Source: an uncultured Pelagibacteraceae bacterium (GTDB lineage Bacteria > Pseudomonadota > Alphaproteobacteria > Pelagibacterales > Pelagibacteraceae). Taken from it: a stretch of DNA of 64,000 bases. The stretch lies in NCBI GenBank assembly GCA_902611815.1, contig CACMAZ010000003.1:18862-82861 (forward strand), given 5' to 3'. Below the pieces are notes generated by a model. That model was not told the DNA's origin. It made no database searches and saw only the letters and a program-made list of their open reading frames with translations. Of this stretch, positions 23,595 through 31,308 are shown one piece after another. Numbering within the stretch: the first letter of the stretch is position 1; each line of letters begins with the position of its first letter. The position numbers were made by a program, and so were the translations under genes.

Positions 23595-25817
23595 ATGCAA
23601 ATCAAAAGTGTTGTCATCATTGGATCTGGTACTATGGGTAGCGGGATAGCTGCACATCTATGTAATGCCAATATACCTGTTACTCTTTTAGATCTATCAA
23701 CCGATATTAGCACAAAGGCTAGAGAAAGAATTTATAAATCTAGACCACCACTTCTAATCGACAAAAAAAAAATTGATAATATTAAAGTTGGCAACATCAA
23801 TGATGATTTTGATGTAGTTAAAGAAGCTGATTGGATTGTGGAGGCTGTTGTAGAGAGAATAGATATAAAACATAAAATATACGATAAAATATTTAAAAAT
23901 AGAAAATCAGGAGCAATTGTATCCTCTAATACATCCTCAATTCCTATAAAAATTTTATCAGAACATTTAACCGATGACGAAAAAAAAGATTTTTGTATAA
24001 CTCACTTCTTTAATCCTGTTAGATACATGGGACTTTTAGAGATTGTCAAAAACGAAAATAATGATTTAAAAAAAATAGATTCTTTAAAAAAATTTTGTGA
24101 GAGCGAATTAGGCAAAGGTGCAATTGTCTGTAATGATACACCCGGTTTTCTTGGAAATAGAATAGGTGTTTATGCAATGCAAGTAGCAATGACCGAAGCA
24201 TTCAAAATGAAATTATCAATTGAAGAAGCTGATGCTGTATTTGGAAGACCAATGGGTATTCCTAAAACAGGTGTTTTTGGTTTATACGATCTAATCGGAA
24301 TAGATCTTATGGCTGATGTGCTAAAAAGCTTTATAAAAGAGCTTCCTGAGCAAGATCCATTTCAAGAAGTTGCTAAAGAAATACCCTTAGTTAAAAAATT
24401 AATAGATACTGGTTATACAGGAAGAAAAGGCAAGGGTGGTTTCTATCGAATGAATAAGGCAAATGACCAAAAAATATTAGAGGCTATAAATTTAGAGTCG
24501 GGCGATTATTCTCCCTCTAAAAAAATAGACACAGGAATTGATACTGTAAATCTAAAAGAATTAATTAATAGAAAAGATAAATATGGCGAATATTCTTGGT
24601 CAGTCATATCAAAAATAATTAAATATGCCTCATCATTAGTTCCAGGTATTACAGATAAATTCAATGATATTGATGAAGCAATGAGACTAGGATTTAATTG
24701 GGCTATGGGTCCTTTCGAGATGCTTAAATCTATTGGTGTTAACGAATTTTTTAATCGAATAGATAATTTTAAAAATAACGCCTTTCTAGAAAATTTATCC
24801 AAAACAAAAGATGAGAATTTTTATGGTTCTAGACAATTATATACTGATATTGAAACTTTAGGAAAAGTAAAACCTAAGGCAATAAAAACAGATAAAAATA
24901 AGTCAGCTGAAATATATAGATTTAAAGACTTTAATATTGTTGAATTTACCACAAAGGCTTGTGCACTAGATTACGACTCCATGGATGCACTTAAAAAAGC
25001 AACTGATAAGCCATTAATAGTGATAAATGAAAGTATGCAATTTTCTGCGGGTGTAAATCTTAGTTATACTATGAACTTTGCAGAAAAAAATGATTACAAA
25101 TCGATAGAAAAATTTATTAAATATTTTCAAGATACTTGTAAAGAATTAAAATATTCAAAATATCCCGTAGTCTCAGCTCCATCTGGCCTTACTTTAGGTG
25201 GAGGATTTGAAGTTTTAGTGCAAAGTAATTTTGTTGCATCTCATACAAATATAGTAGTTGGATTAGTTGAAACCATGGTCGGACTAGTTCCAGCTGGAGG
25301 TGGATGTAAAGAAATGTTGTGGAGGTGGTCACAAACTTCTGAAGCAAAAAGCGATCCTGACTTTGCTGCGTTAAAAGTTTTTGAGATTATTGGTTATGCA
25401 AAAACGGCTACTTCTCCAATTGAAGCTGAGCCTTTGAAATATTTAAGACCAGAGGATAAAAAAATAATGAACAGAAATAGTCTTTTTGCAGAATCAAAAA
25501 AAATAATAGATCAAAATAAAAATTTTAAATCTCCGGTTGAATGTACATTTAAATTATCAGGAAAACCACTAAAAGAAAAAATGATTAAGGTGCTAGAAAA
25601 ACTTTATAATGAAAAAGTAATATTAGATCATGGCATGAAAGTAGGAACAGAACTTGCAAATGTCTTGAGCGGCGGAGATACTACTTCAGATAAATTATTA
25701 ACTGAAGATAATTTATACCAATTAGAGCTTACTTCATTTATGAACTTAATTGAAACAGATCAGACTAAAGATAGAATAAGACATACCCTAGCAACTGGTA
25801 AGCCGCTAGTTAATTAA
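23595..25817 (+). CDS. Bifunctional 3-hydroxyacyl-CoA dehydrogenase / enoyl-CoA hydratase (FadN-type)
   Basis: The 740-residue protein has the dehydrogenase first: NAD motif VVIIGSGTMGSGIAAHLC at residue 6, the SSNTSSIPI strand, the catalytic histidine in THFFNPVRYMGLLEIV, GKGAIVCNDTPGFLGNR, and a second C-terminal helical dehydrogenase domain to about residue 400. The hydratase (crotonase) domain follows at about 450-640, with MQFSAGVNLS and GLTLGGGFEVLVQ oxyanion-hole segments. This order (HAD then crotonase) is that of Bacillus FadN, the reverse of FadB/FadJ. It lies 7 bases after the PotC-type gene, so it is part of the transporter operon, implying the imported compound ends as an acyl-CoA. 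It overlaps the cyclophilin gene end by 8 bases. Confidence 0.9.
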   Translation: MQIKSVVIIGSGTMGSGIAAHLCNANIPVTLLDLSTDISTKARERIYKSRPPLLIDKKKIDNIKVGNINDDFDVVKEADWIVEAVVERIDIKHKIYDKIFKNRKSGAIVSSNTSSIPIKILSEHLTDDEKKDFCITHFFNPVRYMGLLEIVKNENNDLKKIDSLKKFCESELGKGAIVCNDTPGFLGNRIGVYAMQVAMTEAFKMKLSIEEADAVFGRPMGIPKTGVFGLYDLIGIDLMADVLKSFIKELPEQDPFQEVAKEIPLVKKLIDTGYTGRKGKGGFYRMNKANDQKILEAINLESGDYSPSKKIDTGIDTVNLKELINRKDKYGEYSWSVISKIIKYASSLVPGITDKFNDIDEAMRLGFNWAMGPFEMLKSIGVNEFFNRIDNFKNNAFLENLSKTKDENFYGSRQLYTDIETLGKVKPKAIKTDKNKSAEIYRFKDFNIVEFTTKACALDYDSMDALKKATDKPLIVINESMQFSAGVNLSYTMNFAEKNDYKSIEKFIKYFQDTCKELKYSKYPVVSAPSGLTLGGGFEVLVQSNFVASHTNIVVGLVETMVGLVPAGGGCKEMLWRWSQTSEAKSDPDFAALKVFEIIGYAKTATSPIEAEPLKYLRPEDKKIMNRNSLFAESKKIIDQNKNFKSPVECTFKLSGKPLKEKMIKVLEKLYNEKVILDHGMKVGTELANVLSGGDTTSDKLLTEDNLYQLELTSFMNLIETDQTKDRIRHTLATGKPLVN

Positions 25818-26463
25818 TATCAGAAAACATTTTTAAAGAATTAATAAAATCTGGTCTTAGAACATATTCAGATTGATCATTAAATTTAATTTTTTCTAAA
25901 GCAGAAATTCCTTTAATAACTCTACCTAAAGGAGTGTATTCACCCTCAAACAAAAAAGCGTCAGCCAGAAGAATTAAAAATTCACTATCCTCTGTATCTC
26001 CATTTTTACTTTTTGCAAAAGCTACTGTGCCTCTTTTGAATTCAAATGGTTTATCGGTTTCTGGTTTGATTAAATCGTATTTCGATCTTCCACTACCTAT
26101 ATAAGTATAATTTATATTTTCTTTCCTACCAAATTCTAGATCTCCTGCTTGTACTAAAAAATTTTCAACAACTCTATGAAATGCAACATTGTCATATTCT
26201 TTATTTTGAACTAGCTTTTTAAATCTTTCGACTGAATTTGGTGAAATACTTGGAAAAAGTTCGATTACAACTTTACCGCATGGAACATTTAAGATGACGA
26301 TATTTTCAGGCTTATCAAAATTTAATTTTGTAAGATTTACTTTTTCAACAAACAAACATTTATTTTTAATCAAAGTGAAAGAAATTATTGAAAAAATTGC
26401 AAGTAAAATTAAAAAAATTAGTAATATTTTTTCAGATTTTGTTTGTTTGATTTTTTTTAACAT
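25810..26463 (-). CDS. Membrane-anchored cyclophilin-type peptidyl-prolyl isomerase
   Basis: An N-terminal membrane anchor (about residues 13-33) places the cyclophilin domain (about 48-215) in the periplasm. Family motifs are VVIELFPSISPNSVERFKKLV, YDNVAFHRVVENFLVQAGD with the catalytic arginine, and GTVAFAKSKNGDTEDSEFLILL. The usual SQFFI motif is changed to SEFLI, seen in divergent bacterial members. It catalyses proline isomerisation during envelope protein folding. Two bases separate it from the upstream metallopeptidase, so the two are cotranscribed. Confidence 0.88.
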   Translation of the reverse strand: MLKKIKQTKSEKILLIFLILLAIFSIISFTLIKNKCLFVEKVNLTKLNFDKPENIVILNVPCGKVVIELFPSISPNSVERFKKLVQNKEYDNVAFHRVVENFLVQAGDLEFGRKENINYTYIGSGRSKYDLIKPETDKPFEFKRGTVAFAKSKNGDTEDSEFLILLADAFLFEGEYTPLGRVIKGISALEKIKFNDQSEYVLRPDFINSLKMFSDIN

Positions 26464-26465
26464 TT

Positions 26466-27203
26466 TTAAAATTGATGTTTAGCATCTAATTTTTTGACTA
26501 TATTTTCAATTATTCTTACTTTTTTATTGAGTATCTCATCTTTAATAATCATATCTCGAATTAAATTATTGTCTGACATCATAAAAGAAAAAGTTTCAGC
26601 CATATCTTCAGATATTGTTGATTTTGCATATTCAGATACAAATCCCTTACTATTGTAAATTTTTTTTAAGCTATAGTTGTTAGAACATGTCGAACATGCT
26701 GAATACTTAAATTCTTTCGGATTTAAATCACTCCAAGAAATATTTAAAAAATATTTATTAAAATTATTCTCAATTATATGAAAAACCTCATGATGCAATA
26801 CTCTTTCAAAATTTGAATTGTTCGTATTTGTATTAAAAATAAGCGTTTTCATTTCAGGGTTAGTAAATCCAAGTGCGGGTATTCCTGCTATTTCTAATTC
26901 ACTACACAGAACAATATATTTCAATTTGATTTTTCTAAAAAAATTATCGTTATATCTATTGAAACCTCTTTGAGCCTCTAAATACTTTTCATTAAAATTT
27001 CGAGATTGATTTTTTTTACAACTAACATTCTTAAAACTTGAACCAACAAAAAAATCTTTTGTAGGCTTTAAGTATGCTAATGAGTTTTTATTTTCCAATT
27101 TATGTAAAGTTAAATTAGGTATCTTTATTAGTTCAAGAATTTGGTCAGCTTTAACTACAAATGATAATAATAATAGCAATATTATGTAAAAGTTTAATTT
27201 CAT
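26466..27203 (-). CDS. Exported zinc metallopeptidase-like protein (HExxH)
   Basis: After a signal peptide (about residues 1-19, ending VKA-DQ) the 245-residue protein contains RVLHHEVFHIIEN, an HExxH zinc motif, at about residue 140, and a downstream acidic helix SEDMAETFSFMM at about 205 whose glutamate could be the third ligand, as in gluzincins. Two cysteine pairs are visible (CKKN region; CSTCSNN). I do not recognise a named family. A periplasmic or surface protease role is likely. It is cotranscribed with the membrane cyclophilin and divergent from the ureohydrolase gene. Confidence 0.7.
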   Translation of the reverse strand: MKLNFYIILLLLLSFVVKADQILELIKIPNLTLHKLENKNSLAYLKPTKDFFVGSSFKNVSCKKNQSRNFNEKYLEAQRGFNRYNDNFFRKIKLKYIVLCSELEIAGIPALGFTNPEMKTLIFNTNTNNSNFERVLHHEVFHIIENNFNKYFLNISWSDLNPKEFKYSACSTCSNNYSLKKIYNSKGFVSEYAKSTISEDMAETFSFMMSDNNLIRDMIIKDEILNKKVRIIENIVKKLDAKHQF

Positions 27204-27254
27204 TGGAAAATTATGATTATACTTTAATCAAATATTATATGTTAGATTAAATAA

Positions 27255-28211
27255 ATGAAGAAAAAAAATAAAGATACAATTCAACCAGTAAGTGGAACAA
27301 TTGTACCAAGATTTGCAGGACCAAGTACATTTGCTCGATTACCAGAACTCAGGGATGTAGAAAGTTGCGATGTAGCAATCGTAGGAATTCCTTTTGATGC
27401 TGGAACAAGTTACAGACCCGGGGCAAGATTTGGACCTCAAAGTATTAGACAAGCATCAAGACATTTAAGAACTAATTATCATCCAGATTATGATGTTGAA
27501 CCATTTAAAGTTCAGCAAGTCGCAGATGCTGGCGATATAACCTGCAACCCATTCAATATAAAAGAGGCAATACACCAAATAGAAAACGGAGCAATAGACC
27601 TTTTAAATCAAACACGTGGTATTATTAGTATGGGAGGCGATCATACAATTGCATTTCCACTTTTGAGAGCGGTAAATAAAATTAATAAAGGACCAGTGGC
27701 TCTAGTGCATTTTGATGCTCATCTTGATACTTGGGATACTTACATGGGAGCACCGTTTACACACGGAACTCCATTTAGACGGGCAAGAGAGGAAGGTTTA
27801 TTTCTCGATGATGCATCAATGCATGTTGGAATTAGAGGTCCGTTATATAGCAGAGATGATTTAAAAAACGACGAAAGTTTTGGTTTTAAAATTATTCACT
27901 GTGATGAGTTTCAGACTGAAGGTATTGATAAGATAGTAAGCAGAATAAGAAAAAGAGTAGGCAATAACCCATTATATCTCTCAATTGATATAGATGTATT
28001 AGATCCTGCTTTTGCTCCTGGAACTGGTACACCAGAAATAGCTGGAATGTCCACAAGAGAAATGGTTAATGTTATTAGAGGGTTATCAGGATTAAAATTA
28101 ATATCAGCAGATGTTGTTGAAGTATCACCCGCATATGATCATGCAGAGGTAACTTCACTTGCTGCAGCAACTATAATTTACGAACTCACAAATCTATTTG
28201 CAAAAAAATAA
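27255..28211 (+). CDS. Agmatinase/guanidino-acid ureohydrolase family enzyme
   Basis: The 318-residue protein has the binuclear manganese motifs of the arginase/agmatinase family: SMGGDHTIAFP, HFDAHLDTWD and SIDIDVLDPAFAPGTGTPE. It hydrolyses a guanidino compound to urea and an amine. The N-terminal extension (SGTIVPRFAGPSTFARLP) is characteristic of the guanidinobutyrase/guanidinopropionase branch as well as agmatinases. The ALDH 23 bases downstream would fit a route from a guanidino or amino compound through an aldehyde. Substrate is therefore open: agmatine, 4-guanidinobutanoate or a similar molecule. Confidence 0.88.
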   Translation: MKKKNKDTIQPVSGTIVPRFAGPSTFARLPELRDVESCDVAIVGIPFDAGTSYRPGARFGPQSIRQASRHLRTNYHPDYDVEPFKVQQVADAGDITCNPFNIKEAIHQIENGAIDLLNQTRGIISMGGDHTIAFPLLRAVNKINKGPVALVHFDAHLDTWDTYMGAPFTHGTPFRRAREEGLFLDDASMHVGIRGPLYSRDDLKNDESFGFKIIHCDEFQTEGIDKIVSRIRKRVGNNPLYLSIDIDVLDPAFAPGTGTPEIAGMSTREMVNVIRGLSGLKLISADVVEVSPAYDHAEVTSLAAATIIYELTNLFAKK

Positions 28212-28234
28212 AGATAAGCTACTTATTATTTGTA

Positions 28235-29665
28235 ATGCTAGTTAAAAAAAATTTTTATATAAATGGTGAATGGGTTAAACCATTTAGCACAAATGAAATA
28301 GAGATTATTAACCCCGCCACAGAAAAAGTCTGTACTGTAATTTCCTTGGGTAGCAAAAAAGATATAGATAATGCAGTTTCAGCAGCTAAAGAAGCTTTTA
28401 AAACTTGGGCATTTGTTTCTAAAGAAGAAAAAATAGATTTATTAGAACGTTTGTATACCTTATATAAAAAAAGGTGGGATGATTTTGCGAATGCTATAAC
28501 TCTTGAGATGGGGGCACCAAAAGAATTTGCATCAAAACTCCAAGTGGGAGCAGGAGCTGCTCATATTAAAACTTTTATAAAATACTTAAAAGATTTTAAA
28601 TTTGATAGACCAGTTAATGACCAATTACAAAATCAGAAAATAATTTATGAACCTAAAGGTATATGTGCATTAATAACCCCTTGGAATTGGCCAATGAATC
28701 AAGTTTGTTTAAAAGTTATTCCAGCCCTAGCATCAGGGTGTACAATGGTTTTAAAACCATCTGAAATAGCACCATTATCATCAATGATACTTGCAGAAAT
28801 AATTCATGAAGTAAAATTTCCTAAAGGAGTTTTTAATCTTGTAAATGGCGATGGTCCAACCACTGGCGAGGCATTAACTAGTCATCCGGATATTGATATG
28901 ATTTCATTTACAGGCTCTACAAGAGCAGGTGCATTAATTTCACAAAATGCTGCAAAAGATTTTAAAAGAATAAGCCTAGAACTTGGTGGCAAAGGCGCAA
29001 ATATTATTTTTAAAGATGCTAAACCTGATGCAATTGAAAAAGGGGCTTCTAGATGTTTTAAAAATTCTGGCCAATCGTGTAATGCACCAACAAGAATGCT
29101 TGTAGAAAAGTCAATTTATAATGAAGCAATTGAAAAAATTAGAAAATATACTAACGAGTTAAAGGTGGGAGATCCTAATAAAGATGGCAACCACATAGGA
29201 CCCGTTGTTTCTAATCAACAGTTTGAAAAAGTTCAAAAACTAATAAAAAAAGGTATAGATGAGGGTGCCAGACTTGTTGCAGGCGGCACAGGAAAACCAG
29301 AGGGTTTAGATAAAGGATATTATGTTAAACCTACAGCTTTTGCAGATGTAAATAATAAAATGGAAATTGCTAGAACAGAAATATTTGGACCAGTATTATC
29401 GATTATACCATTTGAAACTGAGGAAGAAGCCATTGAGATTACTAATGATACAAATTATGGTTTAGCAAATTATATACAAACTCAAGATAAAGAAAAAGCA
29501 AATAGAGTAGCAAGAAGATTAAGATCAGGAATGGTTGATATAAATGGAACAGGAATAGCAGCGGACTCCCCATTTGGCGGATATAAACATTCAGGAATTG
29601 GAAGAGAAGCAGGCAAAGAGGGTCTTATTGAATTTCTAGAAGTTAAAGCAGTCGGTGGTATGTAA
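28235..29665 (+). CDS. NAD(P)-dependent aldehyde dehydrogenase
   Basis: The 476-residue protein has all ALDH landmarks: ALITPWNWPMNQVCLKVIPALASGC, the cofactor turn SFTGSTRAG, catalytic glutamate in LELGGKGANI, the nucleophile cysteine in NSGQSCNAPTRML, and EIFGPVLSI. It oxidises an aldehyde to the acid. The substrate is not readable, but position directly after a ureohydrolase suggests an amino- or guanidino-aldehyde. It converges on the ArgE-like gene with no gap. Confidence 0.9.
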   Translation: MLVKKNFYINGEWVKPFSTNEIEIINPATEKVCTVISLGSKKDIDNAVSAAKEAFKTWAFVSKEEKIDLLERLYTLYKKRWDDFANAITLEMGAPKEFASKLQVGAGAAHIKTFIKYLKDFKFDRPVNDQLQNQKIIYEPKGICALITPWNWPMNQVCLKVIPALASGCTMVLKPSEIAPLSSMILAEIIHEVKFPKGVFNLVNGDGPTTGEALTSHPDIDMISFTGSTRAGALISQNAAKDFKRISLELGGKGANIIFKDAKPDAIEKGASRCFKNSGQSCNAPTRMLVEKSIYNEAIEKIRKYTNELKVGDPNKDGNHIGPVVSNQQFEKVQKLIKKGIDEGARLVAGGTGKPEGLDKGYYVKPTAFADVNNKMEIARTEIFGPVLSIIPFETEEEAIEITNDTNYGLANYIQTQDKEKANRVARRLRSGMVDINGTGIAADSPFGGYKHSGIGREAGKEGLIEFLEVKAVGGM

Positions 29666-30856
29666 TTAATTTAGTAAAGATTTTTTCTTTAATCCATCAA
29701 GAAATTTTATACATTTTTTTATCTCACTCAATTCTATGAATTCATCAGTTTTATGAGCCTGTTCAATTGATCCAGGTCCACAAACCACTGTACTTATTCC
29801 TATTTCCTGAAATAATCCTGCTTCCGTACCAAAAGAAACAACATTTCTTGAGTTGTCACCTGTTATACTAGATACAAGTTCACAAGCTTCAGATTTTTCT
29901 TCTCTATCAAATCCAATTATTTCACCAATAATTTCTTTTTCAATTTTAGATCCTGTATAAGTTTTTTTCATTTCAGGTAACAATTTGTTATTAATAAATT
30001 TGTCAATTTCACCATTTACAAATTCACCATCTTTTTTTACAACAGGCCTTAGTTCCCAATCAACTTTACATTTGTCAGCAATTACATTCCTTGCTATACC
30101 TCCTGATATACCACCAATTTGAAGAGTTGTATAAGGTGGATTAAAAATAGAATTTTTTGGCGGGTTATTTTTTAAATATTCTCTAATCTCTAAAAGTTTT
30201 TGTATAAACTTAGAAGCATACTCGACAGCATTTACCCCTTTATCAGGTTGAGATCCGTGTCCTGCTAATCCATAAAAATGAGTAGTGTATTCGTAACAGC
30301 CTTTGTGAGCATCTATAATTTTCATATTTGTAGGTTCACCAACTACACAAATTGCATCTTTAATATTTCTTTTTTTTAATTCTTTAATTAATAATGGTGC
30401 ACCTTGACAAGCTGTTTCCTCATCAAATGTGAATGAAAAATGAACATCTCTATCCATTTTTGAATTTGAAAAAATTGGAGCGTAAGCAAGTAAGCAAGCA
30501 AGAAACCCCTTCATGTCACATGAGCCTCTTCCATATAATTTTTCATTTTTTATAGTAGCTATAAAAGGATCTGATGACCAACCTTTCGAAACTGGAACGA
30601 CATCCGTATGTCCAGACAAAATTATAGGCTTTTTACTATTTTTATTTTTTGATTTAAGTGTAGCAAAAAGATTTACCCTTTTTTTATCAGTGTCAAAAAT
30701 TTTAAATGACTCCGCACCCAAGTTATTAAAAATTTTTTCACAATAATTTATTATAGAATTGTTATCTTCCCCGGAAATTGATTTAAAAGCTATAAGGTCA
30801 GAGAGTATTTTGACTGAACTATTGAATGTTTTATCTAAATTATTTTCTGTACTCAT
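29666..30856 (-). CDS. ArgE/DapE-type N-acyl-amino-acid deacylase (acetylornithine deacetylase-like)
   Basis: The 396-residue M20 metallopeptidase-family protein has the metal motifs LSGHTDVVP (His, Asp) and GRGSCDMKGF, the catalytic pair in DEETACQGA, the ligand in VGEPTNM, and the last ligand in CGPGSIEQAHKTDEF. The dimerisation 'lid' insert is at about residues 180-290. Sequence features (GCYEYTTHFYGLAGHGSQPDKGVNAVEYAS) match ArgE rather than DapE. ArgE makes ornithine from N-acetylornithine; as no other arg gene is nearby, a catabolic deacylase role is also possible. It is the only minus-strand gene between plus-strand neighbours. Confidence 0.85.
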   Translation of the reverse strand: MSTENNLDKTFNSSVKILSDLIAFKSISGEDNNSIINYCEKIFNNLGAESFKIFDTDKKRVNLFATLKSKNKNSKKPIILSGHTDVVPVSKGWSSDPFIATIKNEKLYGRGSCDMKGFLACLLAYAPIFSNSKMDRDVHFSFTFDEETACQGAPLLIKELKKRNIKDAICVVGEPTNMKIIDAHKGCYEYTTHFYGLAGHGSQPDKGVNAVEYASKFIQKLLEIREYLKNNPPKNSIFNPPYTTLQIGGISGGIARNVIADKCKVDWELRPVVKKDGEFVNGEIDKFINNKLLPEMKKTYTGSKIEKEIIGEIIGFDREEKSEACELVSSITGDNSRNVVSFGTEAGLFQEIGISTVVCGPGSIEQAHKTDEFIELSEIKKCIKFLDGLKKKSLLN

Positions 30857-30883
30857 ATATAAAATTAATTATATATTAAATTC

Positions 30884-31225
30884 ATGAAAGAACAAATAAC
30901 GTATGATATTTTCGATAAAGTAGACATCAGAATTGGCACAGTGATTTCAGTTAAAAAAAATGAAAAAGCAAGAAAACCCTCGCTTGTAGTCGAAGTAGAC
31001 TTTGGAAAAGATATTGGGATTAAACAATCTTCTGCCCAAATTACTCATTATTATAATGAGGAAAATTTAATGAATAAGCAAGTAATAGGTGTTTGCAATT
31101 TTGCTGAAAAAAATATTGCTGGTATAGTGTCACAAGTTTTAATACTAGGAGCAATCGACTCAGATGGTAAAGTAGTTTTATTACATCCATCTCAAAAGAC
31201 TGAAAATGGATTATCGATTGCTTAA
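30884..31225 (+). CDS. CsaA-like tRNA-binding domain protein
   Basis: The 113-residue protein is a stand-alone EMAP/tRNA-binding (OB-fold) domain, as in CsaA and YgjH: KVDIRIGTVISVKKNEKARKPSLVVEVDFG, IKQSSAQITHYY and NKQVIGVCNFAEKNIAG. CsaA has been described as a chaperone-like, secretion-associated protein; the domain generally binds tRNA or acts as a trans editing cofactor. The length matches CsaA (110). It stands alone between argE (divergent) and acnA. Confidence 0.9.
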   Translation: MKEQITYDIFDKVDIRIGTVISVKKNEKARKPSLVVEVDFGKDIGIKQSSAQITHYYNEENLMNKQVIGVCNFAEKNIAGIVSQVLILGAIDSDGKVVLLHPSQKTENGLSIA

Positions 31226-31274
31226 TTATTAAGTAACTTTGCGACAAATGATAGTTTTATTAAATTGATTAATT

Positions 31275-31300
31275 GTGTTAAATCGAACCGATTTAAACAC
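31275..31300 (+). promoter_or_regulatory. Inverted repeat upstream of acnA
   Basis: GTGTTAAATCG (31275-31285) is mirrored by CGATTTAAACAC (31289-31300) with one extra base in the right arm, around the loop AAC. It ends 8 bases before the aconitase start codon. As RNA it would make a stem immediately upstream of an initiation site lacking a Shine-Dalgarno; as DNA it could be an operator. Seen directly; role is inference. Confidence 0.4.
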
Positions 31301-31308
31301 TTATAAAT

